Source: Portulaca oleracea
Taxonomy: Eukaryota > Streptophyta > Magnoliopsida > Caryophyllales > Portulacaceae
DNA length: 64,000 bases
Direction of reading: 5' to 3'
Assembly: GCA_029582165.1 (NCBI GenBank)
Contig: CM055879.1
Location: 41,049,713 to 41,113,712, forward strand
Part shown: one piece after another, positions 46,757 through 59,700 of the stretch
Position numbering within the stretch: the stretch's first letter is position 1
Layout of the letters: every line of letters starts with the position of its first letter
Program-made: the position numbers and the translations under genes
The notes under the pieces: model-generated
Told to the model about the DNA's origin: nothing
The model's input: the letters and a program-made list of their open reading frames with translations, nothing else
Databases searched by the model: none

Positions 46757-49714
46757 TATCATGGGTATTTCATCAAGTATGTTTGTCAATTCACTTTAAT
46801 TTAAAGTACTTACAAAATTGAAGTAAATTTTAATAGTATTTTGACAACAGTAAGTCTGTACAAGAAAGAAATGAAGAGTAATTTGGTTAGGTCAAGAGTG
46901 AAGAGTGTCATTCTGTCAAGTTATGATATTTGATAGGTTTGTTATCAGGTACGTACTCGTATAATTTATTCTTCATCATCTTTGACAGACTTGTTGATGT
47001 GAACCGACACTGCAGAGGATCTGGCGATGATGGGACTCCATCAACGGCCAGGATTCCTCTACACTTACCGATACACAAATCTTAGTCATACGGAATCTTA
47101 GCTTTTATCAAATCAATTTATCTTCATTTCATTATTCACTGCACCACTTGCCCCACTCTTATTCAATAATTTTTCATAACATTCATGCTTCAAATCATCA
47201 AGTATTCATTTGTGTTCCCATTTTTCCAATAATCATTAACCAATTACTCCCTCATTTTTTAAAAACAATTATCTCCTTGATTTTGTGTCCGTTAAACTTG
47301 TAAAGTAATTAAAAATGATATAAGACATTTTGAAAAGTCAATAACTAAATAAAACTTATTTTGGAATAGATTAGTCATGCTCTTGTTGTCATGTTTTGGG
47401 GAGCACGGATATCGTATCCATAGGTAGATAGGTCTCACATATAGTTTGAGATTAAAGTCCGGTCCTCTCAAATTAAGCATGCAGCAACTTGAATGGTTGA
47501 ATGATCAAAATATAATAATTACATGTAAAGAAAACAGATAAAGTAAACTTAAGGCGAGGTATTCACTGAGCTAACATGTCAATAGCGCGTGCTAGCAAAA
47601 ATTTATCCAACTTGAATATCTGAATTTGTCCGACCTGAATTGAATTAGATTTTATCATCAGTCTTTGTACGAATTTAAAATACATTTACAAACTTTCCAA
47701 AATTTGCCGTGAATTCATCTACTACCCTGTAATATTTTACAAAATATTCAAATCATCTATATTGTGACAATTAGCTTGTTTGCTTAGCTTGCGCTAAATC
47801 AAAGACCAAGCATTTGTTTGCTCTTTCTTGATCACTATTCGCTATTTTTTTTTTCTTCCAAATAAATAAATCTTGGATTTCCAAATAGAATGACACACAG
47901 TGAACAATTGATAGTCATCCGAGAAATCTATAAAAACATTAGAATGAAACAGCTAATTCAAAAAGAGAGGACAATTAGAAATGTGTTATCACACCACAAA
48001 ATATAATATTAGCATTTTTAATAGTGATATTATATTAATTGATAATGAAGGCACGAAGTGAAGTGTCAACCAACTCATAGATGACAAAACAACTGATTAA
48101 TTTGCACAATGCATAGATGACAAACAATCTTTAATTGTTACCCAAGACATTTCTAATACACTTATGATTTTGACATTATTTTGCTTTCTTTTTTTTATTT
48201 TTCATTTCCTTCAGTACAAGGTACTGTGGATCAACATGAGAAGAGACAAACATCATATAACATATCGTAATCTAAATTCTTTTCAAAGTGTAAAAGTAAT
48301 GTAATCTCCCATCTAAGAATTTGTTAAAAAGTATAGTTAACAGTAACAATCAAAAAGACAACTTTATTATCAAATACTGAAATAGTCACGAATAGTATAT
48401 AGAACATATTTAATAATCATATCGGAATGTTGTTCATAATTCTAGGATAGTCACAAATAGTAAATGATTGTACAAATATTAGTTAATACCTTAATTTACT
48501 CATTTTCAATTGGTTATGTTTCTTTTTCTTTTATATATATATATATATATATATTCTATTTCATTAATATACCTTTATAACATAATGGTGTAACTTTACA
48601 AGTTACAAGTTGCAACATGTTTTTTTTTTGTCTTAATTCTAGCCAGTACGTAATTAACGGTTGGCCTGAGGCCTTGTCAATTATGTCCGTAAATTCGGAC
48701 ATTCATACTAATCAACTTTTTGTTTTTGTTTGTAACTAATTAATCAAATTTGTTTGATGAACTAACTAATCAACTTTATAGCGAAAAGAAAGATCATATG
48801 TAAAATTTGACAATGCAGAAAAATTACAAAACAATATGATGATTTTACACGATTTGTCCAGTGTCCATAACATCATGTTATGGAATACAGTTATTTTCTA
48901 AAATGCTAGTTTATTGATCAATGCACGTTTCCTTATTTTCGATGCCCCTCCATTCATATTTAAGGGCATTAAACAATAGTTCTGCAATTTATTATATAGA
49001 GATGTCATGCGTTCATTAGGTAAAGACTTTCAATATTTATTTTTGACTGATAACTTTCACATGATAATTTCTTAAAAAAATATAGTATTATACTCATTAC
49101 TCGTATCTTATCCTAAAACATTGTTTAAGTATTTTGCTTTTATGAAATTGCTATTTATTATGATTTGTATTCTATTTGTTTCAATAAGTGATGATACGTG
49201 TCTTTGACTAAGACACTGTTTAAGTGATTTTCTTAGAGTTGAACATCAGTGTAGGACTTGATCGAAAAGGATCGACAAGGACTTAGTTAGACCAAAAAAA
49301 ATGTTCGATCTTGGAATGGATAGACCAAACCTTATTCGGTCCAATTATCCTCCTTCAGTCAGGTTATTTTGTTCCAGGCTAGACTATGCACAATCCTCAT
49401 AAGAAAGATTGAAAAACTCTAAAAGTTTAATAGCCGAGCCACTTTTATTTAGTCCTTCGGTCCAGTCCTCAATCATTGTGTTTGATTAATGAATTGGACC
49501 AACAAATATCAAAATTTCTTGGACCGAGGACTAGACTAAACTTCCTTTGGTCTGATTAGCCCAATCCAATCCAAGGTCTTGTTCAATCCGGATCAAACTA
49601 TGACCAATCATACCCTTGCTTTCCATGAAATTAACACTAACTTTTAACACGAGATTTTAATTGATAGGCATTGTTAATAATCAATTACAAGAAAAAACAA
49701 CACGTATTACATGC
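46757..49714. other. AT-rich spacer, no gene seen
   Basis: An (AT)n run lies near 48533-48554. A block at 49250-49600 with repeated GGTCC/GGACC words looks like an eroded DNA transposon without clear ends. ACTCCCTC at about 47246 may be one end of a Stowaway remnant. Confidence 0.4.
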
Positions 49715-49890
49715 AGCATATGCTCCGGGTAGGTGTGAGTGAACAATTATGTTGCTGGGGGTGAACAGCGGGTAGGTATGCGTGAACAATTATGCGATTG
49801 AGAGTGAACAACGGGTAAGTATGAGTGAGCAATTACGTTATTAAAAGTGAACAATAATCATATCTGAAGCATGTGCTCCATGAGCATATA
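49715..49890. repeat. AGTGAACAAT-type interspersed repeat, copy 2, with 3 tandem units
   Basis: Three units of about 45-50 bases each hold GGGTA(G/A)GTATG-like and GTGAACAAT words, between AGCATATGCTCC and AGCATGTGCTCC. The same words and closing motif occur at 3660-3800. Confidence 0.6.
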
Positions 49891-51135
49891 AATTGCAAAC
49901 TTTAAATGGGTTGACCACAGCTACAATCCCAAATGATACCCTAATAAAATGAACCTTATTAGACATGTTTTAGACACTTGTTTCAAATTTATACAATTCA
50001 TATATAGTAGTTAGTTACATAAGTTACTCATATCATTTATTTTTTTAATTTAATATGAAAATATTTAGTTATAATTGTTATTATGTTTATTAATAAGATA
50101 TTATATATAAAGTCATTAATTAAAAGGTTGACACTAAAAAAAGTAATTAATTTACAAATAATATACTCTTTTCATTTTATATTAATTGTCACTTTGTTGA
50201 TTGTCATATTTTTCGATGTCTCTTTTTGAGTGATAATTTTTTTATATAATATTTTATTAATAACATAATATTATATTTATAGGTTAGTATTTTTCGTTAT
50301 GAATCTAATAATAAAATAATTGTATATAACATTGTCATTATATATATTGAGAAATTTTTGGTCAAAAAATTTATATTTAACGGCACAATTTTCAAAGACG
50401 ATATAAATAACATGACCAGGAAGAACTATGTAGGAATATACATCCGCAATAGTGAGTTTAAATTTGACTCACTACTGACATGACATGAGATGAGAATGAA
50501 ATAAAGTTGTGTAACACATTTTAGTGGTGAGAATGAGACTCGTCTCGCAAAAATCTCACCGTCAGTGTCGCGAAACGAGTTTGAAAGTGAGTTTAAAACA
50601 CTAATATTTTAATCATATTTTTTTCCTCTCATCATCCATATCATTTTTTATCAATATAACTAAATTAATTATATTATTAAGTAGAACCTACTTATTTTTT
50701 AATTAATATGAGTCAAACTTATACTCAACATTGAAAAGCTAGTTAAATAAAGGGATAAACCTTAACTATTTTAATAAGAATCTACAAATTTCACATTATC
50801 CAATCAGTCAAACTCAATATCATAGTTGCGGGTGCTCCATCCAAAGTAGAGCGTATGGTCAAGTAGATGTTTTTGTCTTTTTTTTTTGGCACATAAGAAT
50901 CAAGAAAATAAAATACAAAGATTGGGTGGGGATGGAGCAAAGCAAGCATAAATTAAAACTACAGTGATGATCCATTTGTTGCAGACTGCAAGGGAAGGAG
51001 GGCCCCTCCGTTGACTATTTTTAGGTGAAAACAAAAACCCCCCATTTTAATTACAGTACTCTTGCTTCCTACTACTGCAATTAATTAATTAATTTCACCT
51101 TTTACTACTATTCCTAAAAAAATTACCATTTCCAA
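49891..51135. other. AT-rich spacer and upstream region of the WAV3-like gene
   Basis: The stretch 50150-50410 resembles a decayed Stowaway MITE but the ends are eroded. Nothing else is identified. Confidence 0.4.
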
Positions 51136-51139
51136 TGAA

Positions 51140-51149
51140 TTATATATAC
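51140..51149 (+). promoter_or_regulatory. Putative TATA box of the WAV3-like gene
   Basis: TTATATATAC lies about 400 bases before the start codon and is followed by a pyrimidine- and GA-rich leader. Choice is by position and sequence only. Confidence 0.45.
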
Positions 51150-51358
51150 TCAACTCAGAAGTGTCTCCCTTCCCATATACCCCAGAGAAGAAAGCCCTGC
51201 TTTTAGAGAGAGAAACAAACAAACAAACAAACAAGTAAAGGAAGGATCTTTGCTTGCTGTAGCAATAATCAAAACTCATTTACACAGAGATACCCAGAAA
51301 TTCAAGCAAAAAGAAGAAAGTTATACATACAGAGTCAGCTATTTTTTATCCCATTTCC

Positions 51359-51469
51359 ATGTACCTTTCCTTCATCTTCTTCTTCTTCTTCCATTTTGTC
51401 TTGTGTATTGTTGGCATCAACATCATCAGATCCATCCCCACCACTGCTTCTCTCTTTTCCCTTCTATAA
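51359..51469 (+). promoter_or_regulatory. Upstream ORF of 36 codons in the WAV3-like leader
   Basis: ATG at 51359 opens a frame that starts MYLSFIFFFFF and ends at TAA 51467-51469, 71 bases before the main start. The peptide is strongly hydrophobic. If the leader is as predicted, this uORF could lower translation of the main frame. Whether it lies in the mature mRNA is not known. Confidence 0.45.
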
Positions 51470-51540
51470 ATCCCACTTCAATTTCACCCCCTGATTCAAA
51501 CATACCCTGTTTTTGAGAGAGAAACTAGAGAGAGAGAGAG

Positions 51541-53760
51541 ATGGGGAGAGGATGGAGAAGAGCCTTCTGTACTACAATCCCAACTGTCAGAGATAGAGAC
51601 ACTGAGAAACAACATAACAGTGTTAATGGTAATCAGGATGAATTAGGGTTGTTTTCTAGCACTAGCAACCCTAATACACCCAGATTTCAGTCTGGTACTC
51701 CTACTTTGAGATGCAAAACCTTCCCTGATCGCCATAGCCAACCTGGGTCGGACCCTAAACTCCAATGCAACACCAAGAGCCCTAAACCAGTCAAGCATGG
51801 GTCTAACCCATCTAGCCCTCGTTCACCCTTTGCCATTCTCAAGAACACTCTTCGTCTCACCAGGGTAAGTTGAACAGATTAAAGTTAGACTTAAACTTGT
51901 TCATTCATAATTGGGAATTAATGATTTGATTGATTGATTGATTAGTGATCTGGGTTTGTTGTTTGAATGCAGAATGGATGTGGGGTTTGTATGCAGAGCG
52001 TGAAATCAGGGCAAGGAATGGCGATTTACACGGCGGAATGCGGCCATGCTTTCCATTTTCCATGCATTGCTGGCCATGTCAGGAAACAGGGGAGCTTGAT
52101 TTGCCCTGTTTGTAATCTTACATGGAAAGATGTCCCTCTCCTATCCTTCCACAAGAACAACCCACCACCAGATCAAGATATCAAGCCTATCTCCGCCGCG
52201 AGGACCGCCGTCCCAGCCGCCAGTGCCCCGGCCACCCCCACCGGATTGAACCGTGTCAAGTTCGAAGACAAGCGGATCTCCTCCATCAAAACCGCCGCCA
52301 AGTGCTACAACGACGACGAGCCTCTCCTATCTCCCCGGTTCAACCCGATTCCGGAGGTTCCAGAAGAGTCGGAAGATTCGGAGGAATTCCAGGGATTCTT
52401 CGTCAACAACAACGTCGTCCCTCAGAAGAAGAAGGTGGTCGATCCGTACGGGTTGAACAGCAAGAAACTGGAGCGAAACGTATCGGTGAAGCTCCTCCCG
52501 GAGGCCGCCGTAGTCTCCGCCAGCCGCGGGTATGAAACCTACGCGGTGGCGCTGAGGATCAAGGCGCCGCCGGCAACGGCGGCGATCCAGTCCCACCGAG
52601 CTCCGGTGGACCTGGTGACGGTGCTTGACGTCAGCGGGAGCATGACCGGAGCGAAACTCCAGATGCTGAAGCGAGCCATGCGGCTGGTGGTTTCCTCCCT
52701 CTCGCCGGCGGACCGCCTCGCCATTGTCGCCTTCTCGAGCACCCCACAGAGACTCCTGCCATTGAAGAGGATGACGTCACAGGGCCAGAAGCTCGCCCGC
52801 CGGGTCATCGACGGCTTGACCGTCGGTCAAGGCACCTGCGTCGGCGAAGCCCTGAGGAAAGCCGCGAAGGTTCTGGAAGACCGGAGAGAGAAGAACCCCG
52901 TCGCCAGCATCATGCTCCTCTCCGACGGCCACGACGACAAGGTTCCCGCCGGAAACCATCGCCAAGGACCGGCCAACAACCCAACTTCAACCCGGTTCGC
53001 ACACATCGAGATCCCGGTCCACTCGTCCGGGTACGGGTTCAGGACCCACATGCCGGCAGAAGACTCCTTCGCGAAATCCGTCGGCGGTTTACTCTCCGTC
53101 ATGGTCCAGGACGTCCGGGTCCAACTCGGGCTCGCACCCGGTTCAGCCCCGGCGGAGATCACGGCGGTGTATTCCTGCAACTCCCGGCCGAGTTTACTCA
53201 ACTCGGACTGTGTCAAACTCGGCGACCTCTACGCCGACGAAGAACGGGAGCTCCTCGTCGAACTGAAAGTCCCCACGGCGGCGATGGGGTCCCACCACGT
53301 CATCTCCGTCCGGTGCAGCTACCGGGACCCGGCGACCGGGGAGACCATGTGCGGCCGGGATCGGGCCCTGCTCGTCCCCCCGGCTCGGTCCGGCGGCGGG
53401 CCGAGGGTGGAGCGGCTGAGGAACGGGTTCGTGTACACGCGGGCGGTGGCAGAGTCACGGCGGCTGGTGGACCACGGCGACTTCACGAGCGCGCACCACC
53501 TGCTTGCGTCAGCAAAGGCGCTGGTGATGCAAACTTCCGGCGAGGACTACGCGAGGGAGCTGGATGCTGAGCTGGCGCAGGTCCATTGGAGGAAGCAGAT
53601 GTCGGCGCAGGTGCAAGCCATGGTGGATGAGAGCGGGGAGCCGCTGACGCCGACGTCGGCTTGGCGGGAAGCCGAGCGGCTCGCCAAGGTGGCCATGATT
53701 AAGAAATCACTGAACCGGTCTGTCAGCGATTTACACGGCTTCGAAAATGCTAGGTTTTAA
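51541..53760 (+). CDS. WAV3-like: RING-H2/VWA E3 ubiquitin ligase, WAV3/WAVH family
   Basis: Two exons, 51541-51864 and 51973-53760, joined at a GTAAGT...CAG intron in phase 0, giving 703 residues, the usual family size. The N-terminus (MGRGWRRAFCTTIP) and a Ser/Pro-rich region end in SPFAILKNTLRLTR before the intron. The RING-H2 finger has Cys111, Cys114, Cys131, His133, His136, Cys139, Cys152 and Cys155 (CGVC, ECGHAFHFPC, CPVC). The VWA domain starts near residue 320 with the MIDAS signature DVSGS (327-331), Thr396 and LLSDGHDD (Asp426). The C-terminal Vwaint-like part ends SLNRSVSDLHGFENARF. In Arabidopsis, WAV3 and WAVH proteins are RING E3 ligases acting in root gravitropism. All metal ligands are present. 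Exon 2 is strikingly GC-rich against its AT-rich surroundings. The ATG follows an (AG)n run. Confidence 0.94.
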
Positions 53761-54485
53761 TTTTTCACTTTTTTTTAAATTTTATTTTTTAGAGGGAGAG
53801 CAAAAAAAAAAGGAAAAAAGGGGGGCAGTGGGCACATGGGGGAGTGAGGGAGAACCCGACGGCGCGGGCCTTTTTTGTGGCGAAAAAAAAAAGAAAAAAG
53901 AAAAAGAAAAAGGGAGGCCCACGTTAGAATACAGAAAGCTGGGTTTGGGCCTTCTCTCTCTCTATTCTCTTTTCTATAGTCTTCTTTGTTGAAGGTTTTA
54001 GGGGGAAATTACTGCTGCTAGTACATTGTGTTGGCTCAATTAATTAAAAAGAAAAGAAAGCCATGTTTGTAAATGTTGTCATGAATCATAAAAAAGGTCT
54101 CTTCTATTTTCCCTCTTTTTTATGTACTGGATTTTGTTTGGCATCATTGGTGTTAAAAGTTATGGTATCTAATCTGCTTTTGTTATAGTTATTATGTGAG
54201 GTTTATTTGAGGACAATTGTGTGGAAAGTGTATGCCATTAGATTTTGAATCATTACCATTAGCTTATATTCTGGGATTGCTTATGAGTATGTGTGATTAT
54301 GAGGGGCCAGTTTATATAGTTTGACATTTTCTGATTTTTTGAGATAATTATCGTTGGTTATATAATCCTGCAAGGACATGCTTGGATGATCCGGAAGGAT
54401 GTCATAAAAGCCGTCTTTGAGTTTGCACTTAAAATTTTATTTTTCTTACCTATTTTATATGTTTGGTCTATTTTTGCCTATCTTA
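53761..54485. other. 3' flank of the WAV3-like gene
   Basis: Purine-rich A/G tracts at 53800-53920 follow the stop codon. The poly(A) site cannot be chosen with confidence. Confidence 0.4.
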
Positions 54486-54700
54486 GGCCCTATTCTTTTA
54501 TACGGTACCGCTACGATGCGGTAAGTTGCGGTGTGGTAGAGTACGGTAAGTTGCTGTTAGTTGTGGTAAGTTGTGGTGGAAATTAAAAAGTGGGTGTTGA
54601 AATATATTAATTAAAAAAGGAACTGTGGTAAGTTGTCGTGGATTGTGGTAAATTGTGGTGAATTGCGGTAACTTGCGGTACTGTATGAAAGAATGGGGCC
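54486..54700. mobile_element. MITE, GGCC-TIR/CCACAA family, copy 6 (G-rich sense)
   Basis: It begins GGCCCTATTCTTTTATACGG and ends ATGAAAGAATGGGGCC, with TTA duplicated on both sides. The interior has GTGGTAAGTTG words, the complement of the CCACAA words in most other copies, so it is inserted in the other direction. Confidence 0.9.
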
Positions 54701-54854
54701 TTAATCAATTTATATATTTAATAATTGATTGATGTGATTTACCTTATTTACAATAAGTTGTTAAAATTAAAATATTTTAAAAACTTATATATTTAAGTGA
54801 TGTGGCATACTTTATTTATTTACTCTATGTTCTACTAATTTTTACTTACACTAC

Positions 54855-55077
54855 GGCCATGTTCTTTTCTGCGGTTGGCAAACTGCGGTACCACAGCATA
54901 CCGCAGTTTGCCACAACTCACCACACTTTACCACAAATCATTATTTTTCTCTCTCCTCTACTTTATACATTCTTTCTCCTTACCTACCCTACATACCAAT
55001 AACTTACCACAATTTCACCACACCCATCACAATTCCACCACACCATACCGCAAAATACCGCAGAAAAGAACAGGGCC
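54855..55077. mobile_element. MITE, GGCC-TIR/CCACAA family, copy 7
   Basis: It begins GGCCATGTTCTTTTCTGCGG and ends CCGCAGAAAAGAACAGGGCC, with TAC duplicated on both sides. It is very like copies 2 and 9. Confidence 0.92.
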
Positions 55078-55080
55078 TAC

Positions 55081-56732
55081 GTAGTTCTACTTGAATTGCT
55101 TGCACTTATTTTACTTATCCTGCCTTTCAATAATTAACCATCAGTTTAATTTTTGGATTCAACTGGATCTTGTGCATGATATAAGAGTCTTTTTGGATGA
55201 GAGGTCTCACATTTAAATCTTCATATTCTTTATGCTTAATTATGCAAGGTATATGATATGATGAACTTTTACAACATCCATGTTTCAAGTTCAAGTTTAC
55301 TGATGATTACCGTTTCCAACATATACAATTTATTAGTGATCATCCTTGATATAAAGACCCAATAAATAGATATGTTCATTCTTCATAAGATGATGACTAG
55401 TCTTCATCATGTTTCGTATTCTATCATGTTTCATATTTCATCAAATGAACAGTAGAATTAGTGGATAAATGAGGATATATATAACTCAAGATAGCAATAA
55501 TTAGAAGTGAATAGAGTCATATGTTTTTGGAAGAATTTAGTTGGAGTACGCTTAAGAAAATTGAATGTGAATGACGGCTATTTTCTCAATTCTCAGGTTC
55601 TAATAGTCCAAGCACGAGCAATGTTTTTGATATTGTAACTGCAGGAACATCTCCCCTTGGCAGTTAGCCATGATCACATCGTCCATTGTCTAGGCGAAAC
55701 TTTTCTTCATTTGATTTTGACATATCTAACATTATAAAACCTTAAACCATTTCTAGTGCTTGTTTTGTCTTGGCATCCAAAGATTTATGTTCCCATCTAG
55801 GGTCCATCCATTTCATTAGTTAAAACAAATAATTAGTTTAAGGGTTAATAGTATATAAGAATTGTACATTGGTCGATGAAATTTGACGCTAGTCTTGGAC
55901 TTGACGATGAAAAGGGTTGTGCAATACACTTGGCACAACAACTTGGGAGTTGTTGCCGTTTTCTTGATGATACTATGACAGAGCAGAACCGGTTGACATG
56001 TTCGGGGTAAAAAGGTTGGTCTTAATTCAATCAGAAAGAAGATGCGCGAGTGTTGTGGCTGCGACAAACTTTCTTATATTTGGTTATATTTAGTGATTGA
56101 ATTTTTTTTAGAACCCATTATTTCACTCTCAAATTCAGAATATTTTTTCCAAGTGAAATTAAAAAAGTTTTTATTGGGATCTTTTTTCAAAAATATTTTG
56201 TAAAATTCTATACGAGGCACCCTGAAAAAATGACTTTAAGATATGAATCAGGACCTTATTCTTTTTGGTATATATTTTCTTTAGTTTTGCCTAATTTCTC
56301 ACGTAAGTACGTATTTGACATTTTGTTGGTAAGCAATTTTAACTCTTCTTGGCCAAACAATAAACGTCCACCAATATATTATCATGCACTTTGTGAACCC
56401 CATTTGTATGTGAAGATTGTATATAAGAGTATAATTCCTGTAGAAAAGATTCTTTGGAGTTAATATCAGCATTTATTTTGAAAATGAAAGGTGCAAGACT
56501 GGAATTGTTGTGTACTACTCCTGTATGTGCTTTTTATTGGTTGCATTCATTTATCATCAAGGACATGCAGTTGGTGCATGTATACTGTATGGAATATAAT
56601 AATGTTTCAGCAATCAGTACTTTCATATTATTTGTTTTGTTAAGAACTAACTTTGGCTATTTCCAAAAATTTTTGAAAGAAAATAATTAAAGATAATTTA
56701 CCTTCATACAAGAAATTCGTAAAACTATCGGA
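55081..56732. other. AT-rich spacer, no gene seen
   Basis: ORFs are under 85 codons and unrecognised. Confidence 0.45.
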
Positions 56733-56735
56733 TTA

Positions 56736-59700
56736 GGCCGTGTTACAGAATCATGCTGGCACACTGCATCTGATTTCACAACCCACCACATTTCAGCAAA
56801 TCATTACTTTTTTCTTTCCTCACTTTTCTCTCTCCTCACTTTTCTCCTCTACTTTTTACATTCTCTCTCCTCACCTACCCCACATACCAATAACCTACCA
56901 CAATTCCACCACGTCCCACCACAATTCCACCACACCCCACCGCAAAATACCGCAAAATACCGCAGTATAGAACACGGCCTGTAATAACCCACCCCAAAAT
57001 CATGTTTAATTACTTATTAATCACAGTAATTATCTAAATCACGTTATAATTTTTTCGCGTTTATTTTATTTATTTATCGACGTACTCGTTTATTTATAGT
57101 TATCGGTGACAAGTCTCGCGCAGGAGATGGCTAAGGTGCCGAATTATCGGCTTAAAAGTTACTTTACATATTCGTTCAATAAGTTAAAGTATTTCAGTTT
57201 ATACGTTTTACGGTATAAATTTATTTACTGAGAATCGGTTACGAATTACTTGCTCCGATTTACATATATATATTTTACCTTTCCAATTTTAATTTCTTAC
57301 ATTTTAATCCCTTACATAATTTCAAGAGGTAATTTTCCACCTTATTATTTTAATTCGAGTGTCATTGTATTTTATTTTTATGTTACCCAATTATTATCGA
57401 TATATTTTATTTCGTACAAAAACCCGATACTTCAAATTACTACAACAATTACAATATATTTACTCCTATTGTTATTATTTTACCTTATTTTAATTAAGGT
57501 TCTTATAGTAATTATTATTAGTATTGGTAATTGGTGATGGTGTTAAATGGGGTTTTAAATGTGGTAGTTAGAGGGGGGCTAGGTACACTTCACTTTTATT
57601 CAAATTTGAATCAAACTAATTACTTTGAGTTTATTAAACTTAAGATTAATTTACTTAAGTTGTATTTTCAGATTTTAATTAAATTAATATTAGTGTTTTA
57701 AGTTAAGTGTATATATATATTAGTAGTAGTAGAAGGGAAGACTCATTCTTTTAACTCAATACAACACCCATCTCATTTTCTCTCACTACACTCTCAAACT
57801 CTCAAACTCCTCCCTCTCCCTCCTCTTGGACGTCCACTCCCAGCCAGCTCCGGCCAGTTTCCGGCCACTTTTCCGGCCAGCCGGCGGCGGTTTCCGGCGC
57901 AGTGCATCCCCCTCTTCCTCTCTCTTGTGTTTTCATCCATTTTCACTTTGAAGGGTAATGTCTAAAACCCCCAATTCAATTTCTTTCAACCCTAATCAGA
58001 AATTCCATGTTTAATCTATGTTTCTTTTATAAATTCTACCTCTTTTACTCTCTTTATTCATGAATTCAAGTATATAATTATTTTGGTTAGGTTAGGGTTA
58101 AGGTTTAAGTACATGCATGTTGATTTTCAAGTGTTTTGTGAGGTTTTAAGTTGATTTTATGGTGGATGATGAATTGATGTTGATGCATGTGAATTTCTTA
58201 TGAGTTTCTAAGTGTTTAAGGGCTGAGTTTATGTTGTAAGATTATAAATTAAGAGTTATCATGTTTATTTTGGGTGAATTAGAAAGATTGTTGTACTAGA
58301 GTTCAAGAACATGTTTATATTATGTTGAGTTTGTGCTTAATCCATGAATGCATGTGGGTTTTAAGGCCCTTGATGAAGAGTTTTCATGGGTTATATTATG
58401 GAAATTTGGTGGATTAAGATTAGATGAAGTTTGGTTAAGTTCTAATATGTTTAAGAGTGGAAAAACCCAATTAAAAGATGAGTTTTAGGTGTTTTGGCTA
58501 CTGTCTTCAATTCTGGAAATTTACGGAATTATAAAAGTGAGATTTTTGCCCAAATTTATACTCCATTGGATAGCTTAAGGTGTTAGGAAACCATAGGCTT
58601 TGGAATTTCGATTTTCCGACATGTATAGCCCGAGTTACGACCAAAACCGTAACCTCACGTTTTTAAATACGAATTCTGAGTCAGTGTTTTGAGGGCTGTT
58701 TTTTGTCCTTTTGGAGACCTCTTTGGTTTTTATGGTAAACATGAAAGTTTTAGGCCATGTTGCAAGCTTTCCGGAAAGGTATGGTTCTTCGTCGTACGAT
58801 ATCGGGAGTGTGAGTTACGACCCCGGGAAACCGGGCTGTCCAGAATGGTTTTCTGCTCAAAATAACCTTTGTAAATTATTAGTTTTTGGGCTTCAAATCA
58901 ACCCAATGAGGGGTTCTAGGTATAAATGAGTCATGGTTATATATTGTCATTATGGAGTTATGTGTTAAGGCTAAGTGTACTTTTTTTTTTTGAGTCCTAA
59001 GTAAGTCTTATATGTACTCTTCAAGAGCTAGTATGTTAGTAAGTCCTTAATTCCTATATTTCTTAAGTATCATATTCAATGTCTTTGCTCTAGCTAAAAG
59101 CTCTTTCTAGCTTGATAACCTCCAATGTCTAAGTCAATTCATTCCTCATTTCATTACCCATTTCATGATTCATAAATCCAAGCTTGCTTTTATTCACGTT
59201 TGGGTTTGTTTATCTTGCTTCCTTTCGCCGTTTTATTCGATATCATATTATCGAACCATATTTGAACCTATTATCTCGCATCCGAGCTTCCAATTTATAA
59301 TCATCTTATTCTTCATTGATTCAATCTTAATCTCTTGTATTCAAGCCCTTTTATCTAAATCACCCTCTACGTCATATTCCTCATGTTTTTTTTTCCAACC
59401 CGAAAAGCTTAAAGTTTCACTTGCTCAGCTTCTGTCCGGGCCCATTTTGGGGCCCTTCCGCTCATTTTCAGCTTCTGGTTCTGTTGACAAAGTTGTAGAT
59501 TATGTTTTTCCCTATTCCGGGATGTACTCTTTTACTCCGTTTCGATTTTCCTAACTCAAGTTATGCTCTAAACACTATTTTACTATAACCTGAAATTTTA
59601 TTCTCAAAAGTTACTTCATTTTAATTATTAAGTTTCTAAACTTATAAATCTAATTTAGAACTTTATTCGGTTCTTCGTTTCTACTTATTCTTATCTTAGT

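Noticed and set aside
59165..59554. 129-codon ORF
   Set aside because: It lies wholly inside the 3.6-kb solo LTR and matches nothing known.
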